From NCBI RefSeq assembly GCF_017874735.1, contig NZ_JAGGLV010000028.1, positions 24,818 to 88,817 of the forward strand: 64,000 nucleotides of DNA, written 5' to 3'. The notes beneath the pieces are model-generated. The model worked only from the letters and a program-made list of their open reading frames with translations. It was not told the DNA's origin and ran no database searches. The DNA comes from Paenibacillus silagei (lineage in GTDB: Bacteria > Bacillota > Bacilli > Paenibacillales > Paenibacillaceae). Made by a program: the position numbers and the translations under genes. Shown piece by piece: positions 34,711-42,843 of the stretch (position 1 is its first letter; each line of letters opens with the position of its first letter).

Positions 34711-34980
34711 TTATTGATTCTCGAGCTCTTCCTTGCTTACCAGACTGGTCAAAGCGGTTACAGCCTGTTCCGCATCTGCACCGTCTGCGCTGATATGAAT
34801 CTCCGTACCGGAACTGATCGCAAGGCTCATAATGCCCATGATACTCTTGGCGTTCACTTTTTTATCGTCTTTTTCCACGAAAATCTCCGACGAAAACTTA
34901 TTAGCTTCTTGCACAAACAATGCTGCCGGCCGAGCATGGAGCCCCGTCTTCAACCGAACAACTACCGGGTGCTTTGTCAT
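34711..34980 (-). CDS. crh: HPr-family phosphocarrier protein in the crh position, with His15 kept
   Basis: An 89-residue HPr fold. Ser46 is present in NAKSIMGIMSL, the site phosphorylated by HprK, whose product with CcpA drives carbon catabolite repression. The sequence RLKTGLHARPAALFVQEANKF is nearly that of B. subtilis Crh but has His15 instead of the Gln that defines Crh, so it could also carry PTS phosphate. ATG 34980 follows AGGGGGTAAG. It is the last gene of the rapZ-glmR-whiA-crh operon, the conserved place of Crh. Whether it is a Crh or the only HPr of the cell cannot be decided here. Confidence 0.9.
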   Translation of the reverse strand: MTKHPVVVRLKTGLHARPAALFVQEANKFSSEIFVEKDDKKVNAKSIMGIMSLAISSGTEIHISADGADAEQAVTALTSLVSKEELENQ

Positions 34981-35077
34981 GAAACGCTTACCCCCTATTT
35001 GAGATCTGCCCAAAAATTTCACATTAATTTTATAATATTATATCATTATAACGCATACCGCACTAGAAAAAAAATAA

Positions 35078-36007
35078 TCAGCCGCCGCGGACCTTGTCCG
35101 CCAGCTCATCAATTTTGCGCAAACGGTGGTTCACACCCGATTTACTTACCGTCCCGCCCAGCATATCCCCGACTTCCTTGAGGTTAATATCCGGGTGCGC
35201 CAGTCTAATCTCGGCCACCTCCCGCAGCTTATCCGGCAAGCTTTCCAGACCCACCTCGCGCTGCAGCAGCTTGATGTTCTCAATCTGGCGTACCGCCGCA
35301 CTGATCGTCTTGTTCAGATTGGCCGTTTCGCAGTTCACAATCCGGTTGACCGAGTTGCGCATATCGCGCATGATCCGCACATCCTCGAATTTGAACAGCG
35401 CCTGATGGGCGCCGATCAGACTGAGGAACTCGATGATCTTCTCGCCTTCCTTGATGTATAGGATGAAGCCTTTTTTGCGTTCTATGCAGCGGGCATTCAG
35501 GTGAAATTCACCAGCCAACTCAACGAGCGCCTTGCAGTGCTCCTCATACATGGAAGCGATTTCCAAGTGGTACGAAGAGCCCTCCGGGTTATTGACCGAA
35601 CCGCCGGCCATGAAGGCCCCGCGCAGATAGGCACGCTTGCAGCAGTTCTTACCGACAATCTCCTCATCAATCCCGTCCGTGAAAATAAAACCCTCAGAGA
35701 CAATCCGCAGATCCTTCAGGATCTCCTGGACCTGGTTCGGGATTCTTACAATATAGACGTTATTCTTCTTCAAACGCATTTTTTTACGCACGAGCAGCTC
35801 GATATGGACCTGGTAATATTTCTTAAGCAAAGAATATACCCGCCTTGCAATCGCGGCGTTCTCCGTCGAAATGTCGAGAACCACCTTTTTGCTCGAAAGC
35901 TGCACCGAACCATTCATTCGGATCAGCGCTGACATTTCCGCTTTCTCGCAGCAGGGCTGGCTCTCGACCATCGTCAGCTCTTTTTTGGTAAGGGCCGCAA
36001 AAGACAA
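35078..36007 (-). CDS. whiA: DNA-binding protein WhiA
   Basis: A 309-residue protein with a LAGLIDADG homing-endonuclease-like N-terminal domain lacking nuclease residues and a C-terminal helix-turn-helix (EVAEIRLAHPDINLKEVGDMLGGTVSKSGVNHRLRKI). It is linked to cell division and sporulation control. Start: TTG 36007 has GAGGTG just upstream and begins MSFAALTKKEL as in relatives; ATG 36025 is also in frame and adjacent to the glmR stop. Cotranscribed with rapZ, glmR and crh. Confidence 0.93.
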   Translation of the reverse strand: MSFAALTKKELTMVESQPCCEKAEMSALIRMNGSVQLSSKKVVLDISTENAAIARRVYSLLKKYYQVHIELLVRKKMRLKKNNVYIVRIPNQVQEILKDLRIVSEGFIFTDGIDEEIVGKNCCKRAYLRGAFMAGGSVNNPEGSSYHLEIASMYEEHCKALVELAGEFHLNARCIERKKGFILYIKEGEKIIEFLSLIGAHQALFKFEDVRIMRDMRNSVNRIVNCETANLNKTISAAVRQIENIKLLQREVGLESLPDKLREVAEIRLAHPDINLKEVGDMLGGTVSKSGVNHRLRKIDELADKVRGG

Positions 36008-36025
36008 GGGGCTCACCTCTTTCAT

Positions 36026-37006
36026 TTAACTCTTTCTGTCAATCCAATCCTTCACCAGCTGGAAAATATGGTGACTGAGCTTATCTGTATCATGCCGCAA
36101 ATAGGTTTTGAATAATACCAGCTTGTCAGCAATCACCTTATACCCGTTGCCGTCCACGGCCTCACGGTCAAGCTGTACCGGACGGGCACCCTTCTCGGCG
36201 TATTTGATCTGCACCTGCTCCGGGATCTCCCCGTCATTGACGATCACATAATCGAACAGATGCAGCCCGATATGGTCATATACGGCCTGTAGATGGTCAT
36301 TAACCGTGTAATTATCCGTCTCACCCGGCTGGGTCATTACATTGCATACAAAAATCTTAATGGCCTCGGAAGCTACCACGGCTTCTGCCAGCTTTGGCAC
36401 CAGCAGATTCGGCAGAATACTGGTATACAGACTGCCCGGACCGAGCAGAATAGCATCTGCGTTGCGGATAGCCTCCAGCGCCTCCGGCAGCGGCTCCACA
36501 TCCACCGGCTCCAGAAATACGCGCTTGATGACGCCTCCCGCCTCCGGGATTTTGGATTCACCGGTAATCAGCGTTCCATCCGCCATCTCGGCGTGCAGGA
36601 TTACCGCCTCTCCAGCCGCAGGCAGCACCCGGCCGCGAACGGCGAACAGCCGGCTAAGCTCCCGGACTGCTGTAACGAAGTCCCCGGAGATGTCAGTCAG
36701 TGCAGCCAGAATCAGATTGCCCAGGCTATGCCCGGCTAAGCCTTCTCCGCTGCTGAAGCGGTACTTCATAATCTGTGCCATCAGAGGCTCAACGTCAGCC
36801 ATAGCCGTAAGTACGTTGCGGATATCCCCGGGCGGCGGCATCTGCAGCTCACTGCGCAGAATCCCGGAGCTTCCCCCGTCATCTGCGACAGTTACGATTG
36901 CCGTGATATCCAGCGGCTTCTCCTTCAGCCCCCGGAGCATCACCGAGAGCCCTGTCCCGCCACCCATCACGACGATCTTCGGACGCTGTCCTTGTTCTTC
37001 AGCCAC
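36026..37006 (-). CDS. glmR: Gluconeogenesis/cell-wall regulator GlmR (YvcK)
   Basis: A 326-residue UDP-sugar-binding protein of the CofD-like family. In B. subtilis it stimulates GlmS and is needed for growth on gluconeogenic carbon. Motifs are VVMGGGTGLSVMLRGLK, TVADDGGSSGILR, GDIRNVLTA and HSLGNLILAAL. The length fits the family (about 317). The gene is 18 bp after rapZ and just ahead of whiA. Confidence 0.95.
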   Translation of the reverse strand: MAEEQGQRPKIVVMGGGTGLSVMLRGLKEKPLDITAIVTVADDGGSSGILRSELQMPPPGDIRNVLTAMADVEPLMAQIMKYRFSSGEGLAGHSLGNLILAALTDISGDFVTAVRELSRLFAVRGRVLPAAGEAVILHAEMADGTLITGESKIPEAGGVIKRVFLEPVDVEPLPEALEAIRNADAILLGPGSLYTSILPNLLVPKLAEAVVASEAIKIFVCNVMTQPGETDNYTVNDHLQAVYDHIGLHLFDYVIVNDGEIPEQVQIKYAEKGARPVQLDREAVDGNGYKVIADKLVLFKTYLRHDTDKLSHHIFQLVKDWIDRKS

Positions 37007-37024
37007 TATTCATCCCTTCTCTCA

Positions 37025-37924
37025 TCAATGCCGGTCGCGTTCGGAGTCCCGATGACTGACTGCCACCGCTTCCGTCTCGCTAACCCCCAGCATTTTGCCC
37101 AGGTATTCGGCGATGGCTACCGAACGGTGTTTGCCGCCCGTACAGCCGATGCCGATAATAATCTGGGATTTGCCTTCCTTGCGGTATTGCGGAATAAGGA
37201 ATTGAAGCATATCCAGCAGCTTGGTCAGGAATTCTTGCGTTTCAGGCCATTTCATTACGTAGTCGTACACCTCGTTGTCTTGGCCTGTCTTAGGCCGCAG
37301 CTGATCCACATAATGCGGATTAGGCAGGAAGCGGACGTCGAACACCAGGTCAGCATCAATCGGAATCCCATACTTGAATCCAAACGAAGTAATGTTAACC
37401 GAGAGGGTGCTTTTCCCGAGGTGGGAGAAGCGTGACACTATTTTTTCTTTGAGCTGAACCGGCTTCATGCTGCTGGTATCCAGACACAGGGTAGCTGAAT
37501 TCTTCAGCTCCTCCAGCATCTGGCGCTCCATGCGGATGCCGTCCAGCGGCATGCCCTTCGGAGCAAGCGGATGATGCCTGCGGCTCTCCTTGTAACGCTG
37601 TACAAGCACTGAATCTGTGGCGTCCAGGAAAAGGATCTCACACCCGATCGTTGACTCGTCCTTGATGTAGGCCAGAGACTCAGACAGGGCGGTGAAGAAT
37701 TCCCGCCCCCGAAGGTCGATGACCAGCGCCACCTTGGCGATTTTACCCTTGGACTGCTCAATCAGCTCAGCGAATTTCGGGATTAGCACAGGCGGAAGAT
37801 TATCCACGCAGAAGAACCCCAGATCCTCCAGGCTCTGCACGGCAATCGTCTTGCCCGCACCCGACATGCCTGTAATGATAATCAGGGTGGCATGGGCGGG
37901 CAGGGTTTGCTCGAGGTCGGTCAT
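37025..37924 (-). CDS. rapZ: RNase adapter RapZ family protein (YvcJ)
   Basis: A 299-residue P-loop protein with Walker A GMSGAGKT (residues 19-26), DLRGREFF (Walker B-like) and the C-terminal GCTGGKHRSVAIAEYL signature. In enteric bacteria RapZ senses glucosamine 6-phosphate and guides RNase E to small RNA; in Bacillus the homologue is nucleotide-binding with an unclear role. GGGAGGG precedes ATG 37924. First gene of the rapZ-glmR-whiA-crh operon. Confidence 0.95.
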   Translation of the reverse strand: MTDLEQTLPAHATLIIITGMSGAGKTIAVQSLEDLGFFCVDNLPPVLIPKFAELIEQSKGKIAKVALVIDLRGREFFTALSESLAYIKDESTIGCEILFLDATDSVLVQRYKESRRHHPLAPKGMPLDGIRMERQMLEELKNSATLCLDTSSMKPVQLKEKIVSRFSHLGKSTLSVNITSFGFKYGIPIDADLVFDVRFLPNPHYVDQLRPKTGQDNEVYDYVMKWPETQEFLTKLLDMLQFLIPQYRKEGKSQIIIGIGCTGGKHRSVAIAEYLGKMLGVSETEAVAVSHRDSERDRH

Positions 37925-37969
37925 TACAGCATCCCTCCCTATGATTAGTATATGAATAATTCCGGTCTT

Positions 37970-38920
37970 TTAAGAACGCAGCAGCAGGCCTGCCGCACCA
38001 ATAATACCGGCGTCATTGCCAAGCGCTGCAGGTACAATCGTAACACCGGTCTGCAGAGGGGCAGGCGCCAGCTTGGCGAATACCCGGCGGACTTCATCGA
38101 ACAGAATATCGCCTGCCTTGGAGACTCCGCCGCCGACGATGAATACTTCAGGGTTCAGAACCGCTGCAACGGAGGCCATTGATTTGCCCAGGTAGAAGGC
38201 CGCCCGGTTCACAATCCGCAGCGCAGCTTCATCGCCTGCCTTGGCGGCATCGAATACTTCCTTCGCAGCGATTTTTTCAACGGTGGACAAGGAGGTCCGG
38301 TCCCCGCGTGCTACAGCATCGTTCGCCATACGGATAATGCCTGTCGCTGAGGAAACGGTTTCCAAACAGCCCATGTTCCCGCAGCCGCACTGGATCGCTT
38401 CCAGATCGGGCACCACGGAGATATGTCCAAGCTCGCCGGCCAGACCGGCAAATCCCTGATACACCTTACCATTAATGATAATACCGCCGCCGACACCCGT
38501 ACCGAGCGTATAGCAGACACAATTCTCTATGCCGCGCCCTGCACCGCTCCAGGCTTCGCCCAGTGCAGCCACGTTGGCATCATTGTCTATTTTGACTGGC
38601 TTGTTCAGGCGACCCTCCAGAATGGAGCGGATCGGCACATCTCTAAATCCTATGTTGGGCGCAAGGATGATGATACCTTCACGAATATTCGTAAATCCGG
38701 CCAGTCCCGCACCGACACCAGCCAGCTGGTCCCAGGAGTACGGAGAGTCCTCCACAATCTGGCGTACATACTTCTCGATATTATCGATGACAGCATCGAC
38801 GCCATCCGCAGTCCCTGTCGGACCTTCGTAAGTGTGCAGCAGGCTTCCCTCGGCATTACAGATTCCAACCTTAATCGTGGTACCACCTAAATCCACGCCA
38901 ACGTAGATATGTTCAGACAT
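37970..38920 (-). CDS. glcK: ROK-family glucokinase
   Basis: A 316-residue cytoplasmic kinase that phosphorylates glucose. YVGVDLGGTTIKVGI is the ATP-binding start, followed by GTGVGGGIIING and the zinc-binding ROK signature CGCGNMGCLE. ATG 38920 has AAGGTGG eight bases upstream; an upstream in-frame codon at 38932 is less likely. The length matches B. subtilis GlcK (321). It lies about 45 bp upstream of rapZ and may be cotranscribed with it. Confidence 0.94.
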   Translation of the reverse strand: MSEHIYVGVDLGGTTIKVGICNAEGSLLHTYEGPTGTADGVDAVIDNIEKYVRQIVEDSPYSWDQLAGVGAGLAGFTNIREGIIILAPNIGFRDVPIRSILEGRLNKPVKIDNDANVAALGEAWSGAGRGIENCVCYTLGTGVGGGIIINGKVYQGFAGLAGELGHISVVPDLEAIQCGCGNMGCLETVSSATGIIRMANDAVARGDRTSLSTVEKIAAKEVFDAAKAGDEAALRIVNRAAFYLGKSMASVAAVLNPEVFIVGGGVSKAGDILFDEVRRVFAKLAPAPLQTGVTIVPAALGNDAGIIGAAGLLLRS

Positions 38921-39046
38921 GTTACAAGCCACCTTTTTCTATGCTAAAATAGTTAATCCTACGTACCCACTATAATAGAACCCTCCCCTGCGGTCAAGGA
39001 AAGGCGATACACCCGGGGCAATGGACTTCAGTTCTTATTTGTTAAC

Positions 39047-39080
39047 AAAAAGACTTTCTCACCAGGCAGGCAAGAAAGTC
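39047..39080 (-). terminator. Terminator of the DUF1858-DUF438 pair
   Basis: Stem GACTTTCT/AGAAAGTC with a 13-base loop, followed by TTTTTG on the minus strand, 41 bases after the DUF438 stop. Confidence 0.75.
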
Positions 39081-39121
39081 CGTTCATTCTCTTCTATTGT
39101 AGGGTGCCAGATACCTTAATG

Positions 39122-40384
39122 CTATTCGGACAAAATCCGCTTCTGGCCCTCAAGGGCACGGATCGGTGCGATATTCTGGGTGAATTCCAGCGTCCCCATA
39201 TAACGGCCTTCTGCATCCCGTACGGCGAAATAACGGATATAGATGAATTTATCCTTGATGTTAATCCAGAAATCTTCGGCATCCTTCACTCCGGCTTTGA
39301 AATCAGCCAGCAGCTTCTCAACAACATGCACACTTTGCGGCGGATGGCAGTTCTGTACGGTGCGGCCGATAACGGCCTTCGTCCGGGCGAAGATCCGTTC
39401 CTTGCCATGCGAGAAGTAGCGGACGACATCGTTCTCGTCGATAAAGGTCAGATCCACCGGCAGATGATTCATCAGCGTCTCGAGCTGGTGGAGCGACAAC
39501 AGCCCGGTCTCGAACCGGATGAAGCCCTGCGGGGACAGGCCTTCCCCTTCTTCCGCCGGAACATCAGCACCCTCAGGCTCCGCTGCACGTTCCGGTATCC
39601 ATTCCTGGTCGGGCGCAGTCAGGCAGAAGCCGATTTCATCGCTTTCGCGGGCGATTTTGACCCACTCATCCTCAGTCAGCTTATCCAGCGCCATCGGGAG
39701 CAGAATATTCTCTTCCTTGAAGATCATCTCATTGACTTCCTTAATGATCTCCTCCAGTGCGGCTGTAATCTGCCCGCTGTCTCCGTTATAGGCGCTAAGC
39801 GCCTTCTTGGCTTCCTTGATCATATTGCGGATTCCGTCATCCACTCCCCACATTACCTTCGTAGGACCGTATATGCCGTACTTCTCCAGGTAAGGGAAAA
39901 GCAGATTCTCCTTGCGGCTGTAGTGCTTGTCGAGATCCAGCAGCAGACTCAGGTCCTCCAGCAGCTTATAGATAATCTCATCGCTGGCGTTCTTCTTGAA
40001 CTTATCCGCATGCAGCTCCAGCCGGAAGTTGACCAGACGTTCGATCTCCCGGTTCTCCAGCTTGAACGTATGCACGGGATGACCGGGCTGCTCCTCAGGC
40101 TTAGAAGAACGGTGGATCTGTTCAATCGAGCCCTTGAAGATTGCCGTATGCACGGAGCAGAGGCGTTGTACTTCCTCTACCGGAATGCCTTCCTCGGTCA
40201 TCAGAGAGTGCTCCATGGCGGAGATTTCCTCCACCGTAACATCGCCTACCGCTTCTTCAAAACGCGCCTTAACCTCCTCCACGCTTTTGCCCGCATGCAG
40301 CTCCTTGATGATCTCTCTCAGCATAGCCTGGCGGCGTGTCTGTTCCGGAATATCGACCTCGCGGTTATTAATCAGTTCGCTCAT
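39122..40384 (-). CDS. DUF438, hemerythrin HHE and PAS domain protein
   Basis: A 420-residue cytoplasmic protein. DUF438 (about 15-90) leads into a hemerythrin-type HHE domain with iron ligands His/Glu (HRSSKPEEQPGHPVHTFKLENREIE; LDKHYSRKENLLFPYLE; FKEENILLPMA), then a C-terminal PAS domain (about 290-415: FETGLLSLHQLETLMNHLPVDLTFID to RYMGTLEFTQNI). The group is associated with oxygen, nitric oxide or redox sensing and iron-sulfur repair. It follows DUF1858 by 14 bp and is thus cotranscribed, probably under an Fnr-type activator. GGAGAGACTACG precedes ATG 40384. Confidence 0.88.
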   Translation of the reverse strand: MSELINNREVDIPEQTRRQAMLREIIKELHAGKSVEEVKARFEEAVGDVTVEEISAMEHSLMTEEGIPVEEVQRLCSVHTAIFKGSIEQIHRSSKPEEQPGHPVHTFKLENREIERLVNFRLELHADKFKKNASDEIIYKLLEDLSLLLDLDKHYSRKENLLFPYLEKYGIYGPTKVMWGVDDGIRNMIKEAKKALSAYNGDSGQITAALEEIIKEVNEMIFKEENILLPMALDKLTEDEWVKIARESDEIGFCLTAPDQEWIPERAAEPEGADVPAEEGEGLSPQGFIRFETGLLSLHQLETLMNHLPVDLTFIDENDVVRYFSHGKERIFARTKAVIGRTVQNCHPPQSVHVVEKLLADFKAGVKDAEDFWINIKDKFIYIRYFAVRDAEGRYMGTLEFTQNIAPIRALEGQKRILSE

Positions 40385-40398
40385 CGTAGTCTCTCCTT

Positions 40399-40626
40399 CT
40401 ATTCTATAATCTCGAAACCATGCTGCTGAAAGGCCAGCCGAACGGTTTCCAGCTCTATTTTCTTTAATTTCATTCCTTTGGACAGGGTCATGAATCGTCC
40501 TGCAGTCTGCAGCATTCCAGGCTTCGCAATATCACGAAAACCCAGTTCCACCATGATCTCAACAATTTCCGGGTGCCTGGTTACCAGCTCAAAGACCGAT
40601 TCATCCAGCTTCAACGCTTTGCTCAT
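40399..40626 (-). CDS. DUF1858 domain protein
   Basis: A 75-residue single-domain protein with the family pattern LDESVFELVTRHPEIVEIMVELGFRDIAKPGMLQTAGRFMTL. DUF1858 is found alone or fused to ScdA/YtfE-type hemerythrins. I start at ATG 40626 with GAGGTG nine bases upstream; the frame also extends to 40665. It lies just ahead of the DUF438-HHE-PAS gene. The Fnr-type palindrome lies about 68 bases upstream of the start, suggesting induction without oxygen. Confidence 0.85.
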   Translation of the reverse strand: MSKALKLDESVFELVTRHPEIVEIMVELGFRDIAKPGMLQTAGRFMTLSKGMKLKKIELETVRLAFQQHGFEIIE

Positions 40627-40693
40627 CCTTTTGCACACCTCACTAATGAGAATTCTTCTCAACACCAGCTTAGCATAGGGTACAGAGGTGAAT

Positions 40694-40709
40694 TGTGATT
40701 GTAATCACT
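40694..40709 (-). promoter_or_regulatory. Fnr-type palindrome upstream of DUF1858-DUF438
   Basis: TGTGATTGTAATCACT matches the B. subtilis Fnr site TGTGA-N6-TCACT. On the minus strand a -10 candidate TATGCT (40677-40672) places the likely start of transcription about 37-41 bases from the centre of the site, the usual place for a class II activator. Confidence 0.7.
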
Positions 40710-40841
40710 AACTACAAAAAGACTATCCCCGCCAGCCATTCAGCTTGGGGGGATAGCCTCAGAATAATACGTTTCCGCTGTAATCACGGCCTCTCGGCCA
40801 TGAACAACGTACCTACATATAGATTAGGTCATGCAGCTAAG

Positions 40842-42536
40842 TTACAGTGATTGGCTCCATCTATGGGAATTCCGGATATCATGCGAAATCCGCATGCTGC
40901 AGAATTTAGGGCCGCACATCGAGCAGAAATGCGCCTGCTTTGCCCCCTCCGCAGGCAGGGTCTCATCATGATACGCCTGCGCCCTTTCCGGGTCCAGGGA
41001 GAGATGAAATTGGTCGCGCCAGCGGAACTCGAACCGCGCCTTGGACAGCGCGTTGTCCCGGTCCTGCGCACCCGGATGCCCCTTGGCGAGGTCTGCGGCA
41101 TGTGCAGCAATTTTGTAGGTAATGACTCCTTCGCGCACATCATTCTTGTCAGGCAGGCCTAAATGCTCCTTAGGTGTAACGTAACACAGCATTGCCGTTC
41201 CAAGCCCCCCGATTATCGCTGCCCCGATGGCCGACGTGATGTGATCATAGCCGGGTGCAATATCCGTAGTTAGCGGACCGAGGGTGTAGAAAGGGGCTTC
41301 GTGGCAAATCTCAAGCTGCTTGTCCATATTCTCCTTGATCTTGTGCATTGGCACATGGCCCGGACCTTCTACCATAACCTGAACATCGTGCTTCCAGGCA
41401 AGCACCGTCAGCTCTCCCAGCGTCTCCAGCTCGGCGAACTGAGCTTCGTCATTGGCATCAGCGATAGAACCGGGACGCAGGCCATCCCCCAGTGAGAAGG
41501 CCACATCATACGTCTTCATAATCTCACAGATGTCTTCGAAGTGTGTGTACAGGAAGTTCTCCTGCTGATGGGCTAGGCACCAGGCAGCCATAATCGATCC
41601 GCCCCGGGATACGATGCCGGTCATTCTCCGGGCAGTGAGCGGAATATAGCGCCGCAGCACCCCGGCATGAATGGTGAAGTAATCCACCCCCTGCTCCGCC
41701 TGCTCAATCAGCGTGTCGCGATAGAGCTCCCAGGTTAAGTCCTCGGCTATACCGTTCACCTTCTCCAGCGCCTGGTATATGGGCACTGTCCCAACCGGCA
41801 CAGGAGAATTGCGGATAATCCACTCCCGGGTGGTATGGATCTTAGAGCCGGTGGAGAGATCCATGATGGTATCAGCCCCCCAACGGGTCGCCCACCGCAT
41901 CTTCTCCACCTCCTCTTCAATAGAAGAAGTGACCGCCGAATTTCCGATGTTGGCATTGATCTTCACCAGGAAGTTACGGCCGATAATCATCGGCTCACTC
42001 TCCGGGTGATTGATATTGGCCGGAATAATAGCACGGCCCGCAGCCACCTCATCCCTTACGAACTCCGGCCGGATATTCTCGCGGATCGCAATATACTCCA
42101 TTTCATGTGTGATGATCCCTTGCCTTGCATAATGCAGCTGGGTCACATTGCCGCCTGCATAGGCCCGCCTCGGATTCCTGCGCAGTCCTGGATAAGCTTC
42201 TGCGGCAGCCCCTTCTCTGCGGATTCCGTTATCCTCCGGCCGGACGGCTCTTCCGGTGTACTCCTCCGAATCGCCACGCTCCGCGATCCAGCTTGAACGG
42301 TGCGGCGGCAGCCCCCTCCGAATGTCCATCTCCTCCGCGGCATCCGTGTACATACCGCTTGTGTCATAGACACGCAGCGGAGCATTTTCCTCTTCCCCGG
42401 CAACGCCTTCGGTTCTGCTGAGGCTGATCTCCCGCATCGGCACCCGGATATCCGGGCGTGAGCCCTCCACATACACTTTACGGCTTGCGGGGAATCCCGA
42501 AAGATCCACCTCTTCGTTTTTACCCATTCCTGTCAT
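40842..42536 (-). CDS. thiC: Phosphomethylpyrimidine synthase ThiC
   Basis: Radical-SAM enzyme that turns aminoimidazole ribotide into the pyrimidine of thiamine. The 564-residue protein has the conserved barrel (VTQLHYARQGIITHEMEYIAIREN near 140) and the C-terminal cluster motif CSMCGPKFCSM (Cx2Cx4C) for its iron-sulfur cluster. ATG 42536 is chosen because GAGGAG lies nine bases upstream; the open frame to 42584 lacks a better site. A TPP riboswitch and a terminator lie upstream, so it is switched off when thiamine pyrophosphate is plentiful. It is a single-gene unit here. Confidence 0.96.
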   Translation of the reverse strand: MTGMGKNEEVDLSGFPASRKVYVEGSRPDIRVPMREISLSRTEGVAGEEENAPLRVYDTSGMYTDAAEEMDIRRGLPPHRSSWIAERGDSEEYTGRAVRPEDNGIRREGAAAEAYPGLRRNPRRAYAGGNVTQLHYARQGIITHEMEYIAIRENIRPEFVRDEVAAGRAIIPANINHPESEPMIIGRNFLVKINANIGNSAVTSSIEEEVEKMRWATRWGADTIMDLSTGSKIHTTREWIIRNSPVPVGTVPIYQALEKVNGIAEDLTWELYRDTLIEQAEQGVDYFTIHAGVLRRYIPLTARRMTGIVSRGGSIMAAWCLAHQQENFLYTHFEDICEIMKTYDVAFSLGDGLRPGSIADANDEAQFAELETLGELTVLAWKHDVQVMVEGPGHVPMHKIKENMDKQLEICHEAPFYTLGPLTTDIAPGYDHITSAIGAAIIGGLGTAMLCYVTPKEHLGLPDKNDVREGVITYKIAAHAADLAKGHPGAQDRDNALSKARFEFRWRDQFHLSLDPERAQAYHDETLPAEGAKQAHFCSMCGPKFCSMRISHDIRNSHRWSQSL

Positions 42537-42626
42537 TTCAATCTCCTCCTCTTCGCTCTGTACACTCATCAGATAAGAGGTCACGCAGCAGATTGAGCTG
42601 AAGAATCTATAGATTCCTGCAAGTCA

Positions 42627-42654
42627 AAAAGCCGCTCCACCTGGAGCGGCTTTA
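42627..42654 (-). terminator. Riboswitch-controlled terminator before thiC
   Basis: Stem AAAGCCGCTCC/GGAGCGGCTTT with a four-base loop, then TTTTTGAC on the minus strand. It lies between the TPP aptamer and thiC and is the expression platform. Confidence 0.9.
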
Positions 42655-42699
42655 TTAAAGGAACAGCCAAATAAGACTGTATTCAAAAAAGGTCCGACT

Positions 42700-42789
42700 C
42701 CACTTTCCTACGCTGGTATGATCCAGATCAGGTTCAAGGGTCCGGAAATTCAATTTTCCCGTCTCAGCCTATTCAGGCTCCCCTAGTGG
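42700..42789 (-). promoter_or_regulatory. TPP riboswitch (THI element)
   Basis: The 90-base aptamer shows the conserved parts GGGGAGCC, CTGAGA (inside GGCTGAGACGG), ACCCTTGAACCTGATCTGG and GTAGGAAAGTGG. P1 closes with CCACT/AGTGG. The aptamer is about 163 bases upstream of thiC and followed by an intrinsic terminator, so binding of thiamine pyrophosphate should stop transcription. Confidence 0.97.
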
Positions 42790-42843
42790 GTATCTTATCT
42801 AATTAAATACATTTTACCGGTTAGGGTAATTCTTGTAAACCCG

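Noticed and set aside
39104..40429. A 441-codon plus-strand frame opposite the DUF438 gene
   Set aside because: Antisense shadow; the minus-strand gene has recognisable domains and a proper start.
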